From the NCBI RefSeq assembly GCF_008329605.1, contig NZ_NPKO01000008.1:1-64000 (forward strand): DNA of 64,000 nucleotides, in the 5' to 3' direction. Both the position numbers and the translations under genes were made by a program. Every line of letters starts with the position of its first letter. Positions within the stretch are counted from its first letter, which is position 1. Under the pieces are notes generated by a model that worked only from the letters and a program-made list of their open reading frames with translations, was not told the DNA's origin and did no database searches. This document shows positions 40,617 through 49,309 of this stretch, in pieces. This stretch comes from Mycolicibacterium sp. P9-64. Its GTDB lineage: Bacteria; Actinomycetota; Actinomycetes; Mycobacteriales; Mycobacteriaceae.

Positions 40617-41453
40617 GTGACAGATGGTCGACTGCTGCTTGCGGCCACGCCGTTGGGGCAGGTCGGGGATGCTTCGGCGCGTCTTGTCGAGGCGCTCGGC
40701 AGCGCCGATGTGATCGCCGCAGAGGACACCCGGCGGGTCCGCACCCTTGCGCAGGCACTCGGCGTGAAGCCCAAGGGCCGGATCGTGAGCTTCTTCGATC
40801 AGAACGAGGCGTCGCGGGTGCCGACCCTGGTGGAGGACATCGTGGCCGGGGCGACGGTGCTGGTGGTCAGCGATGCGGGCATGCCGCTGATCAGCGACCC
40901 CGGCTACCGACTGGTCGCCGCCTGTGCTGAGGCTGGCCTCGTGGTGACGTGCCTGCCGGGGCCGTCGGCGGTGACGACGGCGCTGGCCGTGTCGGGTCTG
41001 GCGTCGGACCGGTTCTGCTTCGAGGGCTTCGCACCACGCAAGCAGGCCGCCCGCAGGTCGTGGCTGGGCAGCCTCGCAGCCGAGCCGCGGACGTGCGTGT
41101 TCTTCGAGTCGCCACGTCGCCTCGAGGAGTGCCTGCGCGACGCCGTCGCCGCGCTCGGGCCTGATCGACGCGCGGTGGTGTGCCGCGAGCTGACCAAGAC
41201 GCACGAGGAGGTCAAGCGGGGCTCGCTTGGCGAGCTCGCCGACTGGGCCGCAGACGGGGTGCTCGGTGAGATCACCGTGGTGCTCGCCGGTGCGCAGCCG
41301 AAGGCCGACGCGGCGACGCTGGTCGCCGAGGTGCTCGCATTGGTCGACGAGGGTTCGGGGGTCAAGGACGCGTGCGCCGAGGTGATCGCCGCGCACCCGG
41401 GCGCGCCGTCGCGACGCTCGCTCTATGACGCGGTGCTCGAAGCCCGCCGCTGA
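40617..41453 (+). CDS. rsmI: 16S rRNA C1402 2'-O-methyltransferase RsmI
   Basis: 278 residues from GTG 40617. Signature elements: LLLAATPLGQVGDASARLVE, DVIAAEDTRRVRTLAQALG, SFFDQNEASRVPTLVEDI, VLVVSDAGMPLISDPGYRLV and LPGPSAVTTALAVSGL. It 2'-O-methylates C1402 in the ribosomal P site using SAM. Matches Rv1003. The following hydrolase starts nine bases after its stop. Confidence 0.96.
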   Translation: MTDGRLLLAATPLGQVGDASARLVEALGSADVIAAEDTRRVRTLAQALGVKPKGRIVSFFDQNEASRVPTLVEDIVAGATVLVVSDAGMPLISDPGYRLVAACAEAGLVVTCLPGPSAVTTALAVSGLASDRFCFEGFAPRKQAARRSWLGSLAAEPRTCVFFESPRRLEECLRDAVAALGPDRRAVVCRELTKTHEEVKRGSLGELADWAADGVLGEITVVLAGAQPKADAATLVAEVLALVDEGSGVKDACAEVIAAHPGAPSRRSLYDAVLEARR

Positions 41454-41462
41454 AAGGTCCCC

Positions 41463-42200
41463 ATGTCATTGCCCGCACTGGTCCTCGTCCATGGCGGCGC
41501 GCACGCTGCCGACTGCTGGGATCTCACGATCGACGAGATCCATCGCCGCGAACCGGAATTGACGGTGCTTGCGGTGGACCTTCCTGGTCGGCGGGGAAAG
41601 CCTGGTGATCTGCGCACGCTCACGATCGAGGACTGCGTGAACTCCGTCGTGACCGACATCGAGGCCGCCGGTTTGAGCGAGGTCGTCCTCGTCGGGCATT
41701 CCATGGCCGGCCTGACGGTGCCTGGTGTCGCCGCCGAGCTCGGACCGTCGCGGGTGCGCGAGATGATCTTCGCGGGGGCGTGCGTTCCGGCCGAGGGCGC
41801 CGCGATGGTGGACGTGGTGTCAGTGCCGATGGCCGTCATCGCCCGCCGCAATGCCAAGAAGGGCACGCCGTACGAGCTGCCGTCGATCGCCCCCAGATTC
41901 CTGTTCCTCAACGGGGTTCCGCGCGCGAGACGGCGATTCATGGCAGGTCGCCTCTATCCCGAGTCGTCTCAGCTCCCCATTGAGAGGGTGTCCCGACGAG
42001 GCATGTCCGAAGACGTTCCGAGAACCTGGATCCTGACCCTGCGGGATCGCACGCACACCGTCAAGGAACAGCGGGCGAGCATCGAGGCGATCGGTGGCGT
42101 GCAAGAGGTGCTCGAGATGGACACCTGTCACGGCTTGATGGTCAGCGAACCCGAACGGCTGGCTGAGGTCCTCGTCGAACGTTGTCACGCCAGGTCATAG
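41463..42200 (+). CDS. Alpha/beta hydrolase, methyl-ester esterase-like
   Basis: 245 residues from ATG 41463, nine bases after rsmI. Features: LVHGGAHAADCWDLTIDEI, LAVDLPGRRGKPGD, nucleophile elbow LVGHSMAGLTVPGV, and catalytic His in DTCHGLMVSEPERLAEVL. The layout is that of the plant MES/hydroxynitrile-lyase-like (AB hydrolase 6) group. Substrate unknown. The last 59 bases overlap the convergent pabB reading frame. Confidence 0.85.
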   Translation: MSLPALVLVHGGAHAADCWDLTIDEIHRREPELTVLAVDLPGRRGKPGDLRTLTIEDCVNSVVTDIEAAGLSEVVLVGHSMAGLTVPGVAAELGPSRVREMIFAGACVPAEGAAMVDVVSVPMAVIARRNAKKGTPYELPSIAPRFLFLNGVPRARRRFMAGRLYPESSQLPIERVSRRGMSEDVPRTWILTLRDRTHTVKEQRASIEAIGGVQEVLEMDTCHGLMVSEPERLAEVLVERCHARS

Positions 42201-43407
42201 CGCCGACGGTCGGCGCCGCCTTGTGTAGACACTCCCGCCATTCGGCTTCTGGATCGGAGTCCGCGGTGATGCCGCCACCGACGCCGAGCACTGCGCGGCC
42301 ACTGTCGTCGAACTCGACAGTCCGGATCGCCACGTTGAGCTCTGTGCCTGCCACCGGCGAGGCCAATCCGACTGTTCCGCAATAGATTCCGCGTCGCACC
42401 GGCTCCCACGTCGCCAGCAGGTCGCGGGCCCTTGCCTTCGGCGTCCCGGTGACCGACGCGGGGGGAAACGTGGCGTCGAGCACCGCGGACATCGGCACGG
42501 CGGCATCGACGCGAGCCGAGACCGTAGACACCAGATGCCATACCCCCGGCGCGGGGCGTACCGCCAGCAGCTCGGGCACGGTGACGCTACCGGTGATCGC
42601 GACGCGGCTGAGGTCGTTGCGGACCAGGTCGACGATCATGATGTTCTCGGCGACGTCCTTGACGGATGCGCGCAGCGCCGACGGCGACTCGTCGATGGGC
42701 AGCGTGCCCTTGATGGGACTCGAGTCGACGCGGTCGCCGACGCGGCGCAGGAACAGCTCTGGGGACAACGACGCGACGGCGCCCCAGCGGCCGGCGACGA
42801 ACGCCGCCCGTGCCGGCGCGGTGCGGGCGACCGCTTCGGCGAAGAAGTCGACGGGCGCGCCCGTGACCGCTCCGGTGAACTGCGTACACACGCAGGCTTG
42901 GTACACCTCACCCGCGGTGATCGCATCGAGGCATGCGCGAACCCCGGCCTGGTGGGCGTCGCGGTCGGCGCGGCCCCAGTCGACGTGGCAGGACGTCGCA
43001 GGGACGTCGGCGCTCAGCGCACCGGCCAGCCATGACGGCGCGGGCCTCCCGGAAAGGCTTTCGTACCACCAGGTTCCGTCGGCGGATTGACGCAGCACGT
43101 CATCGGCCCACCCGCCGGCGGCCTGGGGGATCCGCGGGCCCGCCCCGTCGGCGCCTGCGTCGGGGTAGGACAGGTAGCCGATCCACCCGCCGCCCACCGC
43201 GTCGCCAGGCGATCCGGGTGGGGTGTCGAAGACGTCGCCGACGTCGACGGGTTCGATTGCGACACTCGGCACGATCACCGCGCGCGATCCGAACCAATCG
43301 CCGGTCAGGGCCGCCGGGGGTGGCAGGTCTCGCAGCGACGTCGCCGAAGCCAGGGCGCGCAGCACCGACGGTGCCTGCCCCAGCCCGACGACTCGCTCGA
43401 CACGCAT
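42142..43407 (-). CDS. pabB: Aminodeoxychorismate synthase component I
   Basis: 421 residues from ATG 43407. Chorismate-binding enzyme motifs: ITAGEVYQACVCTQFTGAV, SLSPELFLRR, SSPIKGTLPIDESPS (PIKGT, typical of PabB/TrpE), DLVRNDLSRVA, PGVWHLVSTVSAR, TFPPASVTGTPK and GGGITADSDPEAEW. It makes 4-amino-4-deoxychorismate with PabA for folate. Matches Rv1005c. The C-terminal 20 codons overlap the hydrolase gene on the other strand. Confidence 0.93.
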   Translation of the reverse strand: MRVERVVGLGQAPSVLRALASATSLRDLPPPAALTGDWFGSRAVIVPSVAIEPVDVGDVFDTPPGSPGDAVGGGWIGYLSYPDAGADGAGPRIPQAAGGWADDVLRQSADGTWWYESLSGRPAPSWLAGALSADVPATSCHVDWGRADRDAHQAGVRACLDAITAGEVYQACVCTQFTGAVTGAPVDFFAEAVARTAPARAAFVAGRWGAVASLSPELFLRRVGDRVDSSPIKGTLPIDESPSALRASVKDVAENIMIVDLVRNDLSRVAITGSVTVPELLAVRPAPGVWHLVSTVSARVDAAVPMSAVLDATFPPASVTGTPKARARDLLATWEPVRRGIYCGTVGLASPVAGTELNVAIRTVEFDDSGRAVLGVGGGITADSDPEAEWRECLHKAAPTVGAMTWRDNVRRGPQPAVRVR

Positions 43408-43426
43408 CGTCCTAGCGTGACAGAAG

Positions 43427-44323
43427 CTACCGACTGATGGTCCGGGGGATCAGGATCGTGGCCAGCTTGTCGGGGTTGCGCATCACGTAGAGGTTGGTGA
43501 TCTTGTCGTCGATGACCTCGATGACGAAGACACCCTCCAAGTGGTCGCCGGAGTAGACGATGATCGCGGGCGCGCTGTTGTAGACCGCGGTCTCGATGCG
43601 CACGTCGGGAAGCTGCTGGCCCCGACGGAACAGTCCGATGACCCCCTTGGCCACCTTGTCCGCACCAACGACCGGCCGCCGTGCTGCACTGGCCTTGCCG
43701 TTGCTGTCGGCGGTCCACGTCGCAGTCGGCGCCAGCATCGAAAGCAGACCCTCCATGTCGCCGGTGGCGGCCGCCGTCATGAACTGCTCGGTGATCTCCG
43801 CCGACCGCGTCGGATCCACGGGTTCGAACCGCTTCCGCCGAGCCTGCACGTGTTCCCTGGCCCGGTGCGCCACCTGGCGCACCGTGGTCGCGGATTTGCC
43901 TACCGCACCGCCGATTTCGTCGTAGTCGAAGCCGAACACCTCGCGCAGGACGAACACCGCCCGCTCGTCGGGCGTGAGCGTTTCGAGCAGGACGAGCATC
44001 GCCATCGACACCGACTCGGCGAGCACGACGTCCGACGACGCGTCCCGCTCGTCGAGCAGCAGCGGCTCGGGCAGCCACGGGCCGATGTAGTCCTCCCGGC
44101 GGCGCGCGCCCGCCCGCAGCGCGTTGAGCGCTTGACGCGTCACCAGCTGGGCGAGGTAGGACTTGGTGTCCCGCACCGTCGCGAGGTCCACCTCGGCCCA
44201 TCGCAGATAGCTGTCCTGCAGTACGTCGTCGGATTCGGTTGCGGAGCCCAGTATCTCGTAGACGATCGTGAACAGCAGCGGCCGCAGGAGGGTGAACCGC
44301 TCGGCGTGCTCGTCCTCGCTCAA
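43427..44323 (-). CDS. ECF41 (SigJ-like) sigma factor with SnoaL-type C-terminal domain
   Basis: 298 residues from ATG 44323. Sigma region 2 (LLRPLLFTIVYEILGSATES, DDVLQDSYLRW) and region 4 (LTPDERAVFVLREVFGFDYD, VGKSATTVRQVAHRAREHVQ). A C-terminal SnoaL/NTF2-like domain (about 185-290) replaces a separate anti-sigma factor, which is the ECF41 mark. ECF41 genes are typically beside an oxidoreductase, decarboxylase or epimerase gene that they control; here the FAD oxidoreductase directly upstream overlaps the start by four bases. Confidence 0.92.
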   Translation of the reverse strand: MSEDEHAERFTLLRPLLFTIVYEILGSATESDDVLQDSYLRWAEVDLATVRDTKSYLAQLVTRQALNALRAGARRREDYIGPWLPEPLLLDERDASSDVVLAESVSMAMLVLLETLTPDERAVFVLREVFGFDYDEIGGAVGKSATTVRQVAHRAREHVQARRKRFEPVDPTRSAEITEQFMTAAATGDMEGLLSMLAPTATWTADSNGKASAARRPVVGADKVAKGVIGLFRRGQQLPDVRIETAVYNSAPAIIVYSGDHLEGVFVIEVIDDKITNLYVMRNPDKLATILIPRTISR

Positions 44324-45495
44324 CGGACCGGCACCTCCGCTTCGGCGAGGCGCTTGGCTCGCTTGCCGCCCTTCAGCCAGAAGTACGAGCCCGGCTTGCG
44401 GGCCTCCTTGGCTAGGAACGAGATCGTGCCCTTGCAGACGGCCTCCTTGACCGTCGCTGCAGCGCGCCCACCGATGTAGAGCGGCATGACCCGGTCATCC
44501 AGATGGGCGAGCTGGATGGTGGCGGCGTGGCGCCCAAGGCTGATGCACTGGCCGGTGAACGCCTGGTTCACCGCCGCAGGCTCAGTTCCCGCGATGCGGC
44601 TCAGCACGGTGTTGGCGGCCTGTGCGCCGAGCGGCAGCGCCGCCTGGCAGCTCATCCGCAGCGGTGAATCCGATGGCGCAGCGGCGTCACCCGCGGCGAC
44701 GACGTATGGGTTGTCGACGCTTGTCAGCGTCTCGTCGGTGAGCAGCCGTCCGAGCCCATCGGTGGCCAGCCCGCTACGGGCAGCCAGGTCGGGCACGCTG
44801 AACCCGGCCGTCCAGATCGTCACGATGCTTGGCAGTTCGCGACCGTCGGCGAGCACCACCGAGTCCCTGCGCACCGCGGTGACCTTGGAGCCCGGGCCGT
44901 CCACGATCGTCACCCCGAGCTTGCGAAGGCGCTTGGCGACCGACTTCCTGCCGGCCCCGCTCAGGTACGGCCCCAGCACGCCACCGCACACCAGCGTCAC
45001 CGCCTGCCCTTCCTCGGCCAGTTCGGCGGCGGTCTCGATTCCGGTGGGGCCTGCGCCGACCACCGTCACCATCGCGCCGGGATGAACCGCGGCGAGCGCC
45101 ACACGCAGTTGCTCGGCGTGCTCCAAATCCGATATGGGATGGGCAAATTCGGCGGCGCCGGGCACGGTCAATTCAGCTCCGGTGCTTCCGACCGCGTAGA
45201 TGAGGTAGTCGTAGCCGATGGTGTCGCCGGATCCCAGCGTCACCGTGTGCGCCGTCGCGTCGATGCGCTCGGCGGTGTCGACGACGAGTCGGATACCGGC
45301 GCCGAGCACGTCGTCGTAGTCCACGACGGCGTCGTCGGACCCGGTGACGAGTTGGTGGAGGCGGATCCGTTCGACGAACTTCGGCCTCGGGTTGATCAGC
45401 GCGACGGCGATGTCACCGTTGACGCGCAGGTGGTTGGCCGCGATGACGCCTGCATATCCGCCACCGACGACGACGACGTTGATCTTCTCGGTCAT
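44320..45495 (-). CDS. FAD-dependent pyridine nucleotide-disulfide oxidoreductase (NDH-2-like)
   Basis: 391 residues from ATG 45495, with AGGAG eight bases upstream. First FAD motif INVVVVGGGYAGVIAANHL, NAD motif VTVVGAGPTGIETAAELAEE, and late FAD motif VVAAGDAAAP. No CXXC redox pair, so not a disulfide reductase; it resembles NDH-2/AIF-type quinone reductases. The gene overlaps the ECF41 sigma gene and is preceded by an ECF41-type promoter, so it is the probable target of that sigma factor. Confidence 0.9.
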   Translation of the reverse strand: MTEKINVVVVGGGYAGVIAANHLRVNGDIAVALINPRPKFVERIRLHQLVTGSDDAVVDYDDVLGAGIRLVVDTAERIDATAHTVTLGSGDTIGYDYLIYAVGSTGAELTVPGAAEFAHPISDLEHAEQLRVALAAVHPGAMVTVVGAGPTGIETAAELAEEGQAVTLVCGGVLGPYLSGAGRKSVAKRLRKLGVTIVDGPGSKVTAVRRDSVVLADGRELPSIVTIWTAGFSVPDLAARSGLATDGLGRLLTDETLTSVDNPYVVAAGDAAAPSDSPLRMSCQAALPLGAQAANTVLSRIAGTEPAAVNQAFTGQCISLGRHAATIQLAHLDDRVMPLYIGGRAAATVKEAVCKGTISFLAKEARKPGSYFWLKGGKRAKRLAEAEVPVR

Positions 45496-45553
45496 GACTA
45501 CATACTCCTGTGAGGGTCATCCCGACTCCTCGTTGAGCCGGGTCTGACCTCAA

Positions 45554-45580
45554 GACACCGCTACGTGCCGAAGTGTGACA
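45554..45580 (-). promoter_or_regulatory. ECF41-type promoter for oxidoreductase-sigma operon
   Basis: Read on the minus strand: TGTCACA (45580-45574), 16 bases, TGTC (45557-45554). The described ECF41 consensus is TGTCACA-N16-CGTC, so only one base differs. Transcription would start about 50 bases before the oxidoreductase ATG at 45495. This indicates autoregulation of the pair by the sigma factor. Confidence 0.7.
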
Positions 45581-45604
45581 CGACGCGGCGCAATGTGGTG
45601 CGTG

Positions 45605-47188
45605 TCACTCCACCTGATGGCGGGGGAACACGCCCTCCGGTGTCGGCAGCGCCGTACCAGGCACGATTCGGGTCGCGATCGCCGCGAACGTGCGCTGATC
45701 GGCGGGTTGCCCGAGCAGGTCGAGCAGCTTGGCCGCCGAGTCCGGCATCACCGGCTGCACCAACAGCGCAGCGATGCGCACGACCTCGAGCGTCGTATAG
45801 AGCACCGTGCGGAACCGCTCCTGGTCTAGCACGTCCTCGGACTTGCGCAGCACCCACGGCTCTTGGGCCGAGAAGTACCGGTTGGCTGCGCCGAGCATCA
45901 GCCAGATGGCTTCCAGCGCAAGGTGCATGGCGGGGACGTCGAAGTCGGCCCGCACCCGCTCGAGCAGCGCGTCGGCCGCGGCGAGCATGTCGCGGTCCTC
46001 GTCGGTGAACTCGCCAGGCGTCGGCACGGCGGCGTCGAGGTTCTTGTTCACCATCGAGAGCGATCGCTGGGCCAGATTGCCGAACTCGTTGGCGAGGTCG
46101 GCGTTGATCCTGCCGATGATCGCGTCCTCGCTGTAGCTGCCGTCCTGTCCGAACGGCACCTCCCGCATCAGGAAGTAGCGCACCTGGTCGACCCCGAACG
46201 TCTCGACGAGAGCGATGGGGTCGATGACGTTGCCCACCGACTTGCTCATCTTCTCGCCCTTGACGTTGATGAAGCCGTGTGCGAAAACCCTTCGCGGAAG
46301 CTCGATTCCGGCTGACATCAGAAATGCAGGCCAGTACACGCTGTGGAATCGGATGATGTCCTTGCCGATCACGTGCATGTTGGCGGGCCAGTACCGGCGG
46401 AACGCCTCGGACTCGGTGTCGGGAAAGCCGGCACCGGTCAGGTAGTTGGTCAGTGCGTCCACCCACACGTACATGACGTGATCGGGGTGATCAGGCACTG
46501 GCACGCCCCAGTCGAAGGTCGTGCGCGAGATCGACAGGTCGCGCAGACCGCCGGAGACGAAGCTGACGACCTCGTTGCGCCGCACGTCGGGCCCGATGAA
46601 CTCCGGATTGGCCTCGTAGTGCGCGAGCAGCTTGTCGCCGTAGGCCGACAGCTTGAAGAAGTAGGTCTGCTCCTCGGTCCACGTGACGGGTGTGCCGGTC
46701 TCGACGGAGTACCTGATGCCGTCGGCGCGCTCCTCGAGCTCGTCGTCGGTGTAGAAGCGCTCGTCGCGCACGGAGTACCACCCCGCGTACGCGCCAAGGT
46801 AGATGTCGCCCGCGGCGTTCATCCGGTTCCAGATCTCGATCGACGCCTGGGTGTGATCGTCGTCGGTGGTGCGGATGAACCGGTCGAACGAGACGTTGAG
46901 CCGCTCCTGCATCCGCTGGAACACGTCCGAATTGCGCTTGGCTAGCTCGGCGGTCGGTATGCCCTCTGCAGCTGCGGTCTCTGCCATCTTGAGCCCGTGC
47001 ACGTCGGTGCCGGTGAGGAACCGCACGTCGAAACCGTCGAGCCGCTTGAACCGCGCGATGGCGTCGGTCGTGGTCTTCTCGTAGGCGTGTCCGATGTGAG
47101 GGGCGCCGTTGGGGTAGTCGATCGCCGTGGTGATGTAGAAGGGCCCGCCTGGGGTGGGCGCATGCGCCCCGGGGATATCTCTAGCCAT
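45605..47188 (-). CDS. metG: Methionyl-tRNA synthetase
   Basis: 527 residues from ATG 47188, with AGGTGAGG upstream. Class I motifs: PNGAPHIGHAYEKTTTDAIA (HIGH) and NVKGEKMSKSVGNVIDP (KMSKS). The zinc-knuckle insertion of the four-Cys type is absent, as in the short actinobacterial form (Rv1007c). It charges elongator and initiator tRNA-Met. Divergent from tatD with only 23 bases between start codons. Confidence 0.97.
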   Translation of the reverse strand: MARDIPGAHAPTPGGPFYITTAIDYPNGAPHIGHAYEKTTTDAIARFKRLDGFDVRFLTGTDVHGLKMAETAAAEGIPTAELAKRNSDVFQRMQERLNVSFDRFIRTTDDDHTQASIEIWNRMNAAGDIYLGAYAGWYSVRDERFYTDDELEERADGIRYSVETGTPVTWTEEQTYFFKLSAYGDKLLAHYEANPEFIGPDVRRNEVVSFVSGGLRDLSISRTTFDWGVPVPDHPDHVMYVWVDALTNYLTGAGFPDTESEAFRRYWPANMHVIGKDIIRFHSVYWPAFLMSAGIELPRRVFAHGFINVKGEKMSKSVGNVIDPIALVETFGVDQVRYFLMREVPFGQDGSYSEDAIIGRINADLANEFGNLAQRSLSMVNKNLDAAVPTPGEFTDEDRDMLAAADALLERVRADFDVPAMHLALEAIWLMLGAANRYFSAQEPWVLRKSEDVLDQERFRTVLYTTLEVVRIAALLVQPVMPDSAAKLLDLLGQPADQRTFAAIATRIVPGTALPTPEGVFPRHQVE

Positions 47189-47211
47189 TTGTCCTCACCT
47201 TATTGTGTGGT

Positions 47212-48045
47212 GTGAGTTCTAGACGCGAGAGGCCACCGGCCCCGGAGCCGCTGACACCGCTGATCGACGCGCACACCCACCTCGACGCCTGCGGTGCCAC
47301 CGACGCCGACGACGTCCATGCGATCCTCGACCGTGCCGAGGCGGTCGGAGTGCAGGCCGTCGTCACCATCGCCGACGACCTGGCCTCGGCGCAGTGGGCG
47401 GCGCGCGCCGCCGATTGGGATCCCCGCGTGTACGCGGCGGTGGCGCTGCACCCCACGCGCGCCAACGCGCTCACCGACGACGCCAAGGCCGAGCTCGAGC
47501 GGCTCGCGTCCCATCGGCGGGTAGTCGCGATTGGGGAGACCGGGATCGATCGGTACTGGCCGGGCAAGCTCGACGGCTGCGCTGACCTCGTCGAGCAGCG
47601 TGAGGCCTTCGCGTGGCACATCGACCTGGCCAAGCGCACCGGCAAGCCGCTGATGATCCACAACCGCGACGCCGACGCCGAGGTGATCGACGTACTGCGT
47701 GCCGAGGGGGCGCCCGACGCGGTGATCTTCCACTGCTTCTCGTCGGGGCCGGAGATGGCGAGGGTCTGCGTCGACGAGGGCTGGCTGCTCAGCCTGTCCG
47801 GAACGGTCAGCTTCAAGAACGCATCGAATCTGCGTGACGCGGCGCGGCTGATTCCGCCAGAACAGCTGCTCGTCGAGACCGACGCGCCGTTCTTGACCCC
47901 ACATCCGTATCGTGGAGCACCGAATGAGTCGTACTGCCTGCCCTACACGGTGCGGGCATTGGCCGAGGTCGTAGGCCGGTCGCCGAGTGATCTGGCTCAC
48001 GAGACATCGGCCAACGCGATGAGAACGTACGGAATCAGTCGCTGA
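47212..48045 (+). CDS. tatD: TatD-family metal-dependent DNase
   Basis: 277 residues from GTG 47212. Metal ligands: LIDAHTHLDACG (HxH), GETGIDRYW (Glu), MIHNRDAD (His), FHCFSSG (His) and ETDAPFLTPHPYRG (Asp). TatD nucleases process 3' ends of DNA or RNA during repair; some act on D-aminoacyl-tRNA. Matches Rv1008, upstream of rpfB. A terminator hairpin follows nine bases after the stop. Confidence 0.95.
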   Translation: MSSRRERPPAPEPLTPLIDAHTHLDACGATDADDVHAILDRAEAVGVQAVVTIADDLASAQWAARAADWDPRVYAAVALHPTRANALTDDAKAELERLASHRRVVAIGETGIDRYWPGKLDGCADLVEQREAFAWHIDLAKRTGKPLMIHNRDADAEVIDVLRAEGAPDAVIFHCFSSGPEMARVCVDEGWLLSLSGTVSFKNASNLRDAARLIPPEQLLVETDAPFLTPHPYRGAPNESYCLPYTVRALAEVVGRSPSDLAHETSANAMRTYGISR

Positions 48046-48053
48046 CGCGAGTT

Positions 48054-48072
48054 GCCCCTACCAGGGGCTTTC
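48054..48072 (+). terminator. Intrinsic terminator after tatD
   Basis: GCCCCT-ACC-AGGGGC (48054-48068) followed by TTTCGTT. It separates tatD from rpfB, so rpfB needs its own promoter in the remaining 75 bases or depends on readthrough. Confidence 0.65.
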
Positions 48073-48146
48073 GTTACCGTCCTGTTATCGAACGGTCAGC
48101 TTGGGGAGTTTCTCCATGCCGTCCACATAGTCGGGGATAGACACTT

Positions 48147-49274
48147 TTGAACGCCTTGGACAAACTTCATCACGCACGCTCGCCCATGTTGCGGCTACTG
48201 GTCGGCGCGTTGCTGGCCACCCTGGTCTACGCAGGTGGTTACGCCGTCGCGGCGCACAAGACCGTCACGCTGACGGTCGACGGCGCGTCGATGACCGTGC
48301 CGACCATGAAATCCCACGTCATCGACGTGGTGAAGGAATACGGGTTCGACGTGGGCGAGCGCGACGACCTGTACCCCGCTGGAGATGCCGACGTGCACCA
48401 GTCGGACACCATCGTGCTGCGCCGCAGCCGGCCGCTGCAGATCTCGCTGGATGGTCACGACAGCCGCCAGGTCTGGACGACGGCGTCCACCGTCTCCGAG
48501 GCGCTCGCACAGCTGTCCATGTCGGATACCGCACCGGCAGCGGCCTCCCGCGGCAGCCGCGTGCCGCTCGAGGGCATGTCGCTGCCGGTCGTCAGCCCGC
48601 GGACCGTGCAGATCAACGATGCCGGCGTGGTGCGGACCGTCAAGTTGGCCGCCGCCAACGTCGCCGGGTTGCTTGAGGCGGCTGGCGTCCCGCTGCTGCA
48701 GAGCGACACCGTGGTGCCTGCTGCGTCCTCGCCCGTCATCGACGGCATGCAGATCCAGGTGACGCGGATGCGCGTCGAGAAGATCACCCAGCGGATGCCG
48801 CTGGCGCCGGAAGACAAGCAGATCCCCGACCCCACGCTTAACATGAGCCGTCAGATCGTCGAGGACGCCGGGACGCCGGGTACGCAGGACGTCACCTTTG
48901 CCGTCGCGTACCTCAACGGAGTCGAAACCAGCAGGTTGCCAGTAGCCAATGTCGTAATCACTCCCGCCCGTGACGGCGTTCTACGGGTGGGTGCCAAGCC
49001 CGGCACCGAGGTGCCGCCGGTGTCCAACATGGGCACCTGGGACGCGCTAGCCCGCTGCGAGGCAGGTGGTAATTGGGCTATAAACACTGGTAACGGTTTT
49101 TACGGAGGCGTCCAATTTGATCAGAACACTTGGGAACGGCAGGGTGGTTTGCGGTATGCTCCGAGAGCTGATCTGGCTACCAAGGAAGAGCAGATCGCGA
49201 TAGCTGACGTAACTCGGGCGCGCCAAGGATGGGGCGCTTGGCCTGTGTGTAGTGGGAGAGTGGGTGCACGCTGA
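48147..49274 (+). CDS. rpfB: Resuscitation-promoting factor RpfB
   Basis: 375 residues from TTG 48147; ATG 48186 (MLRLLVGALL) corresponds to the M. tuberculosis start. After the membrane/signal segment (GALLATLVYAGGYAVAAHK) come three DUF348 repeats (each with a TVTLTVDG/ LQISLDG / TVQINDAG-type strand), a G5 domain (QDVTFAVAYLNGVETSRLPV) and the C-terminal lysozyme-like Rpf domain (about 295-370: ALARCEAGGNWAINTGNGFY with the catalytic Glu). It cleaves peptidoglycan and promotes growth from dormancy. The M. tuberculosis lipobox Cys (VAAC) is His here. Confidence 0.96.
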   Translation: MNALDKLHHARSPMLRLLVGALLATLVYAGGYAVAAHKTVTLTVDGASMTVPTMKSHVIDVVKEYGFDVGERDDLYPAGDADVHQSDTIVLRRSRPLQISLDGHDSRQVWTTASTVSEALAQLSMSDTAPAAASRGSRVPLEGMSLPVVSPRTVQINDAGVVRTVKLAAANVAGLLEAAGVPLLQSDTVVPAASSPVIDGMQIQVTRMRVEKITQRMPLAPEDKQIPDPTLNMSRQIVEDAGTPGTQDVTFAVAYLNGVETSRLPVANVVITPARDGVLRVGAKPGTEVPPVSNMGTWDALARCEAGGNWAINTGNGFYGGVQFDQNTWERQGGLRYAPRADLATKEEQIAIADVTRARQGWGAWPVCSGRVGAR

Positions 49275-49309
49275 CGATTCGGCTCCTCGGTCGCACCGAG
49301 ATAAGACAT

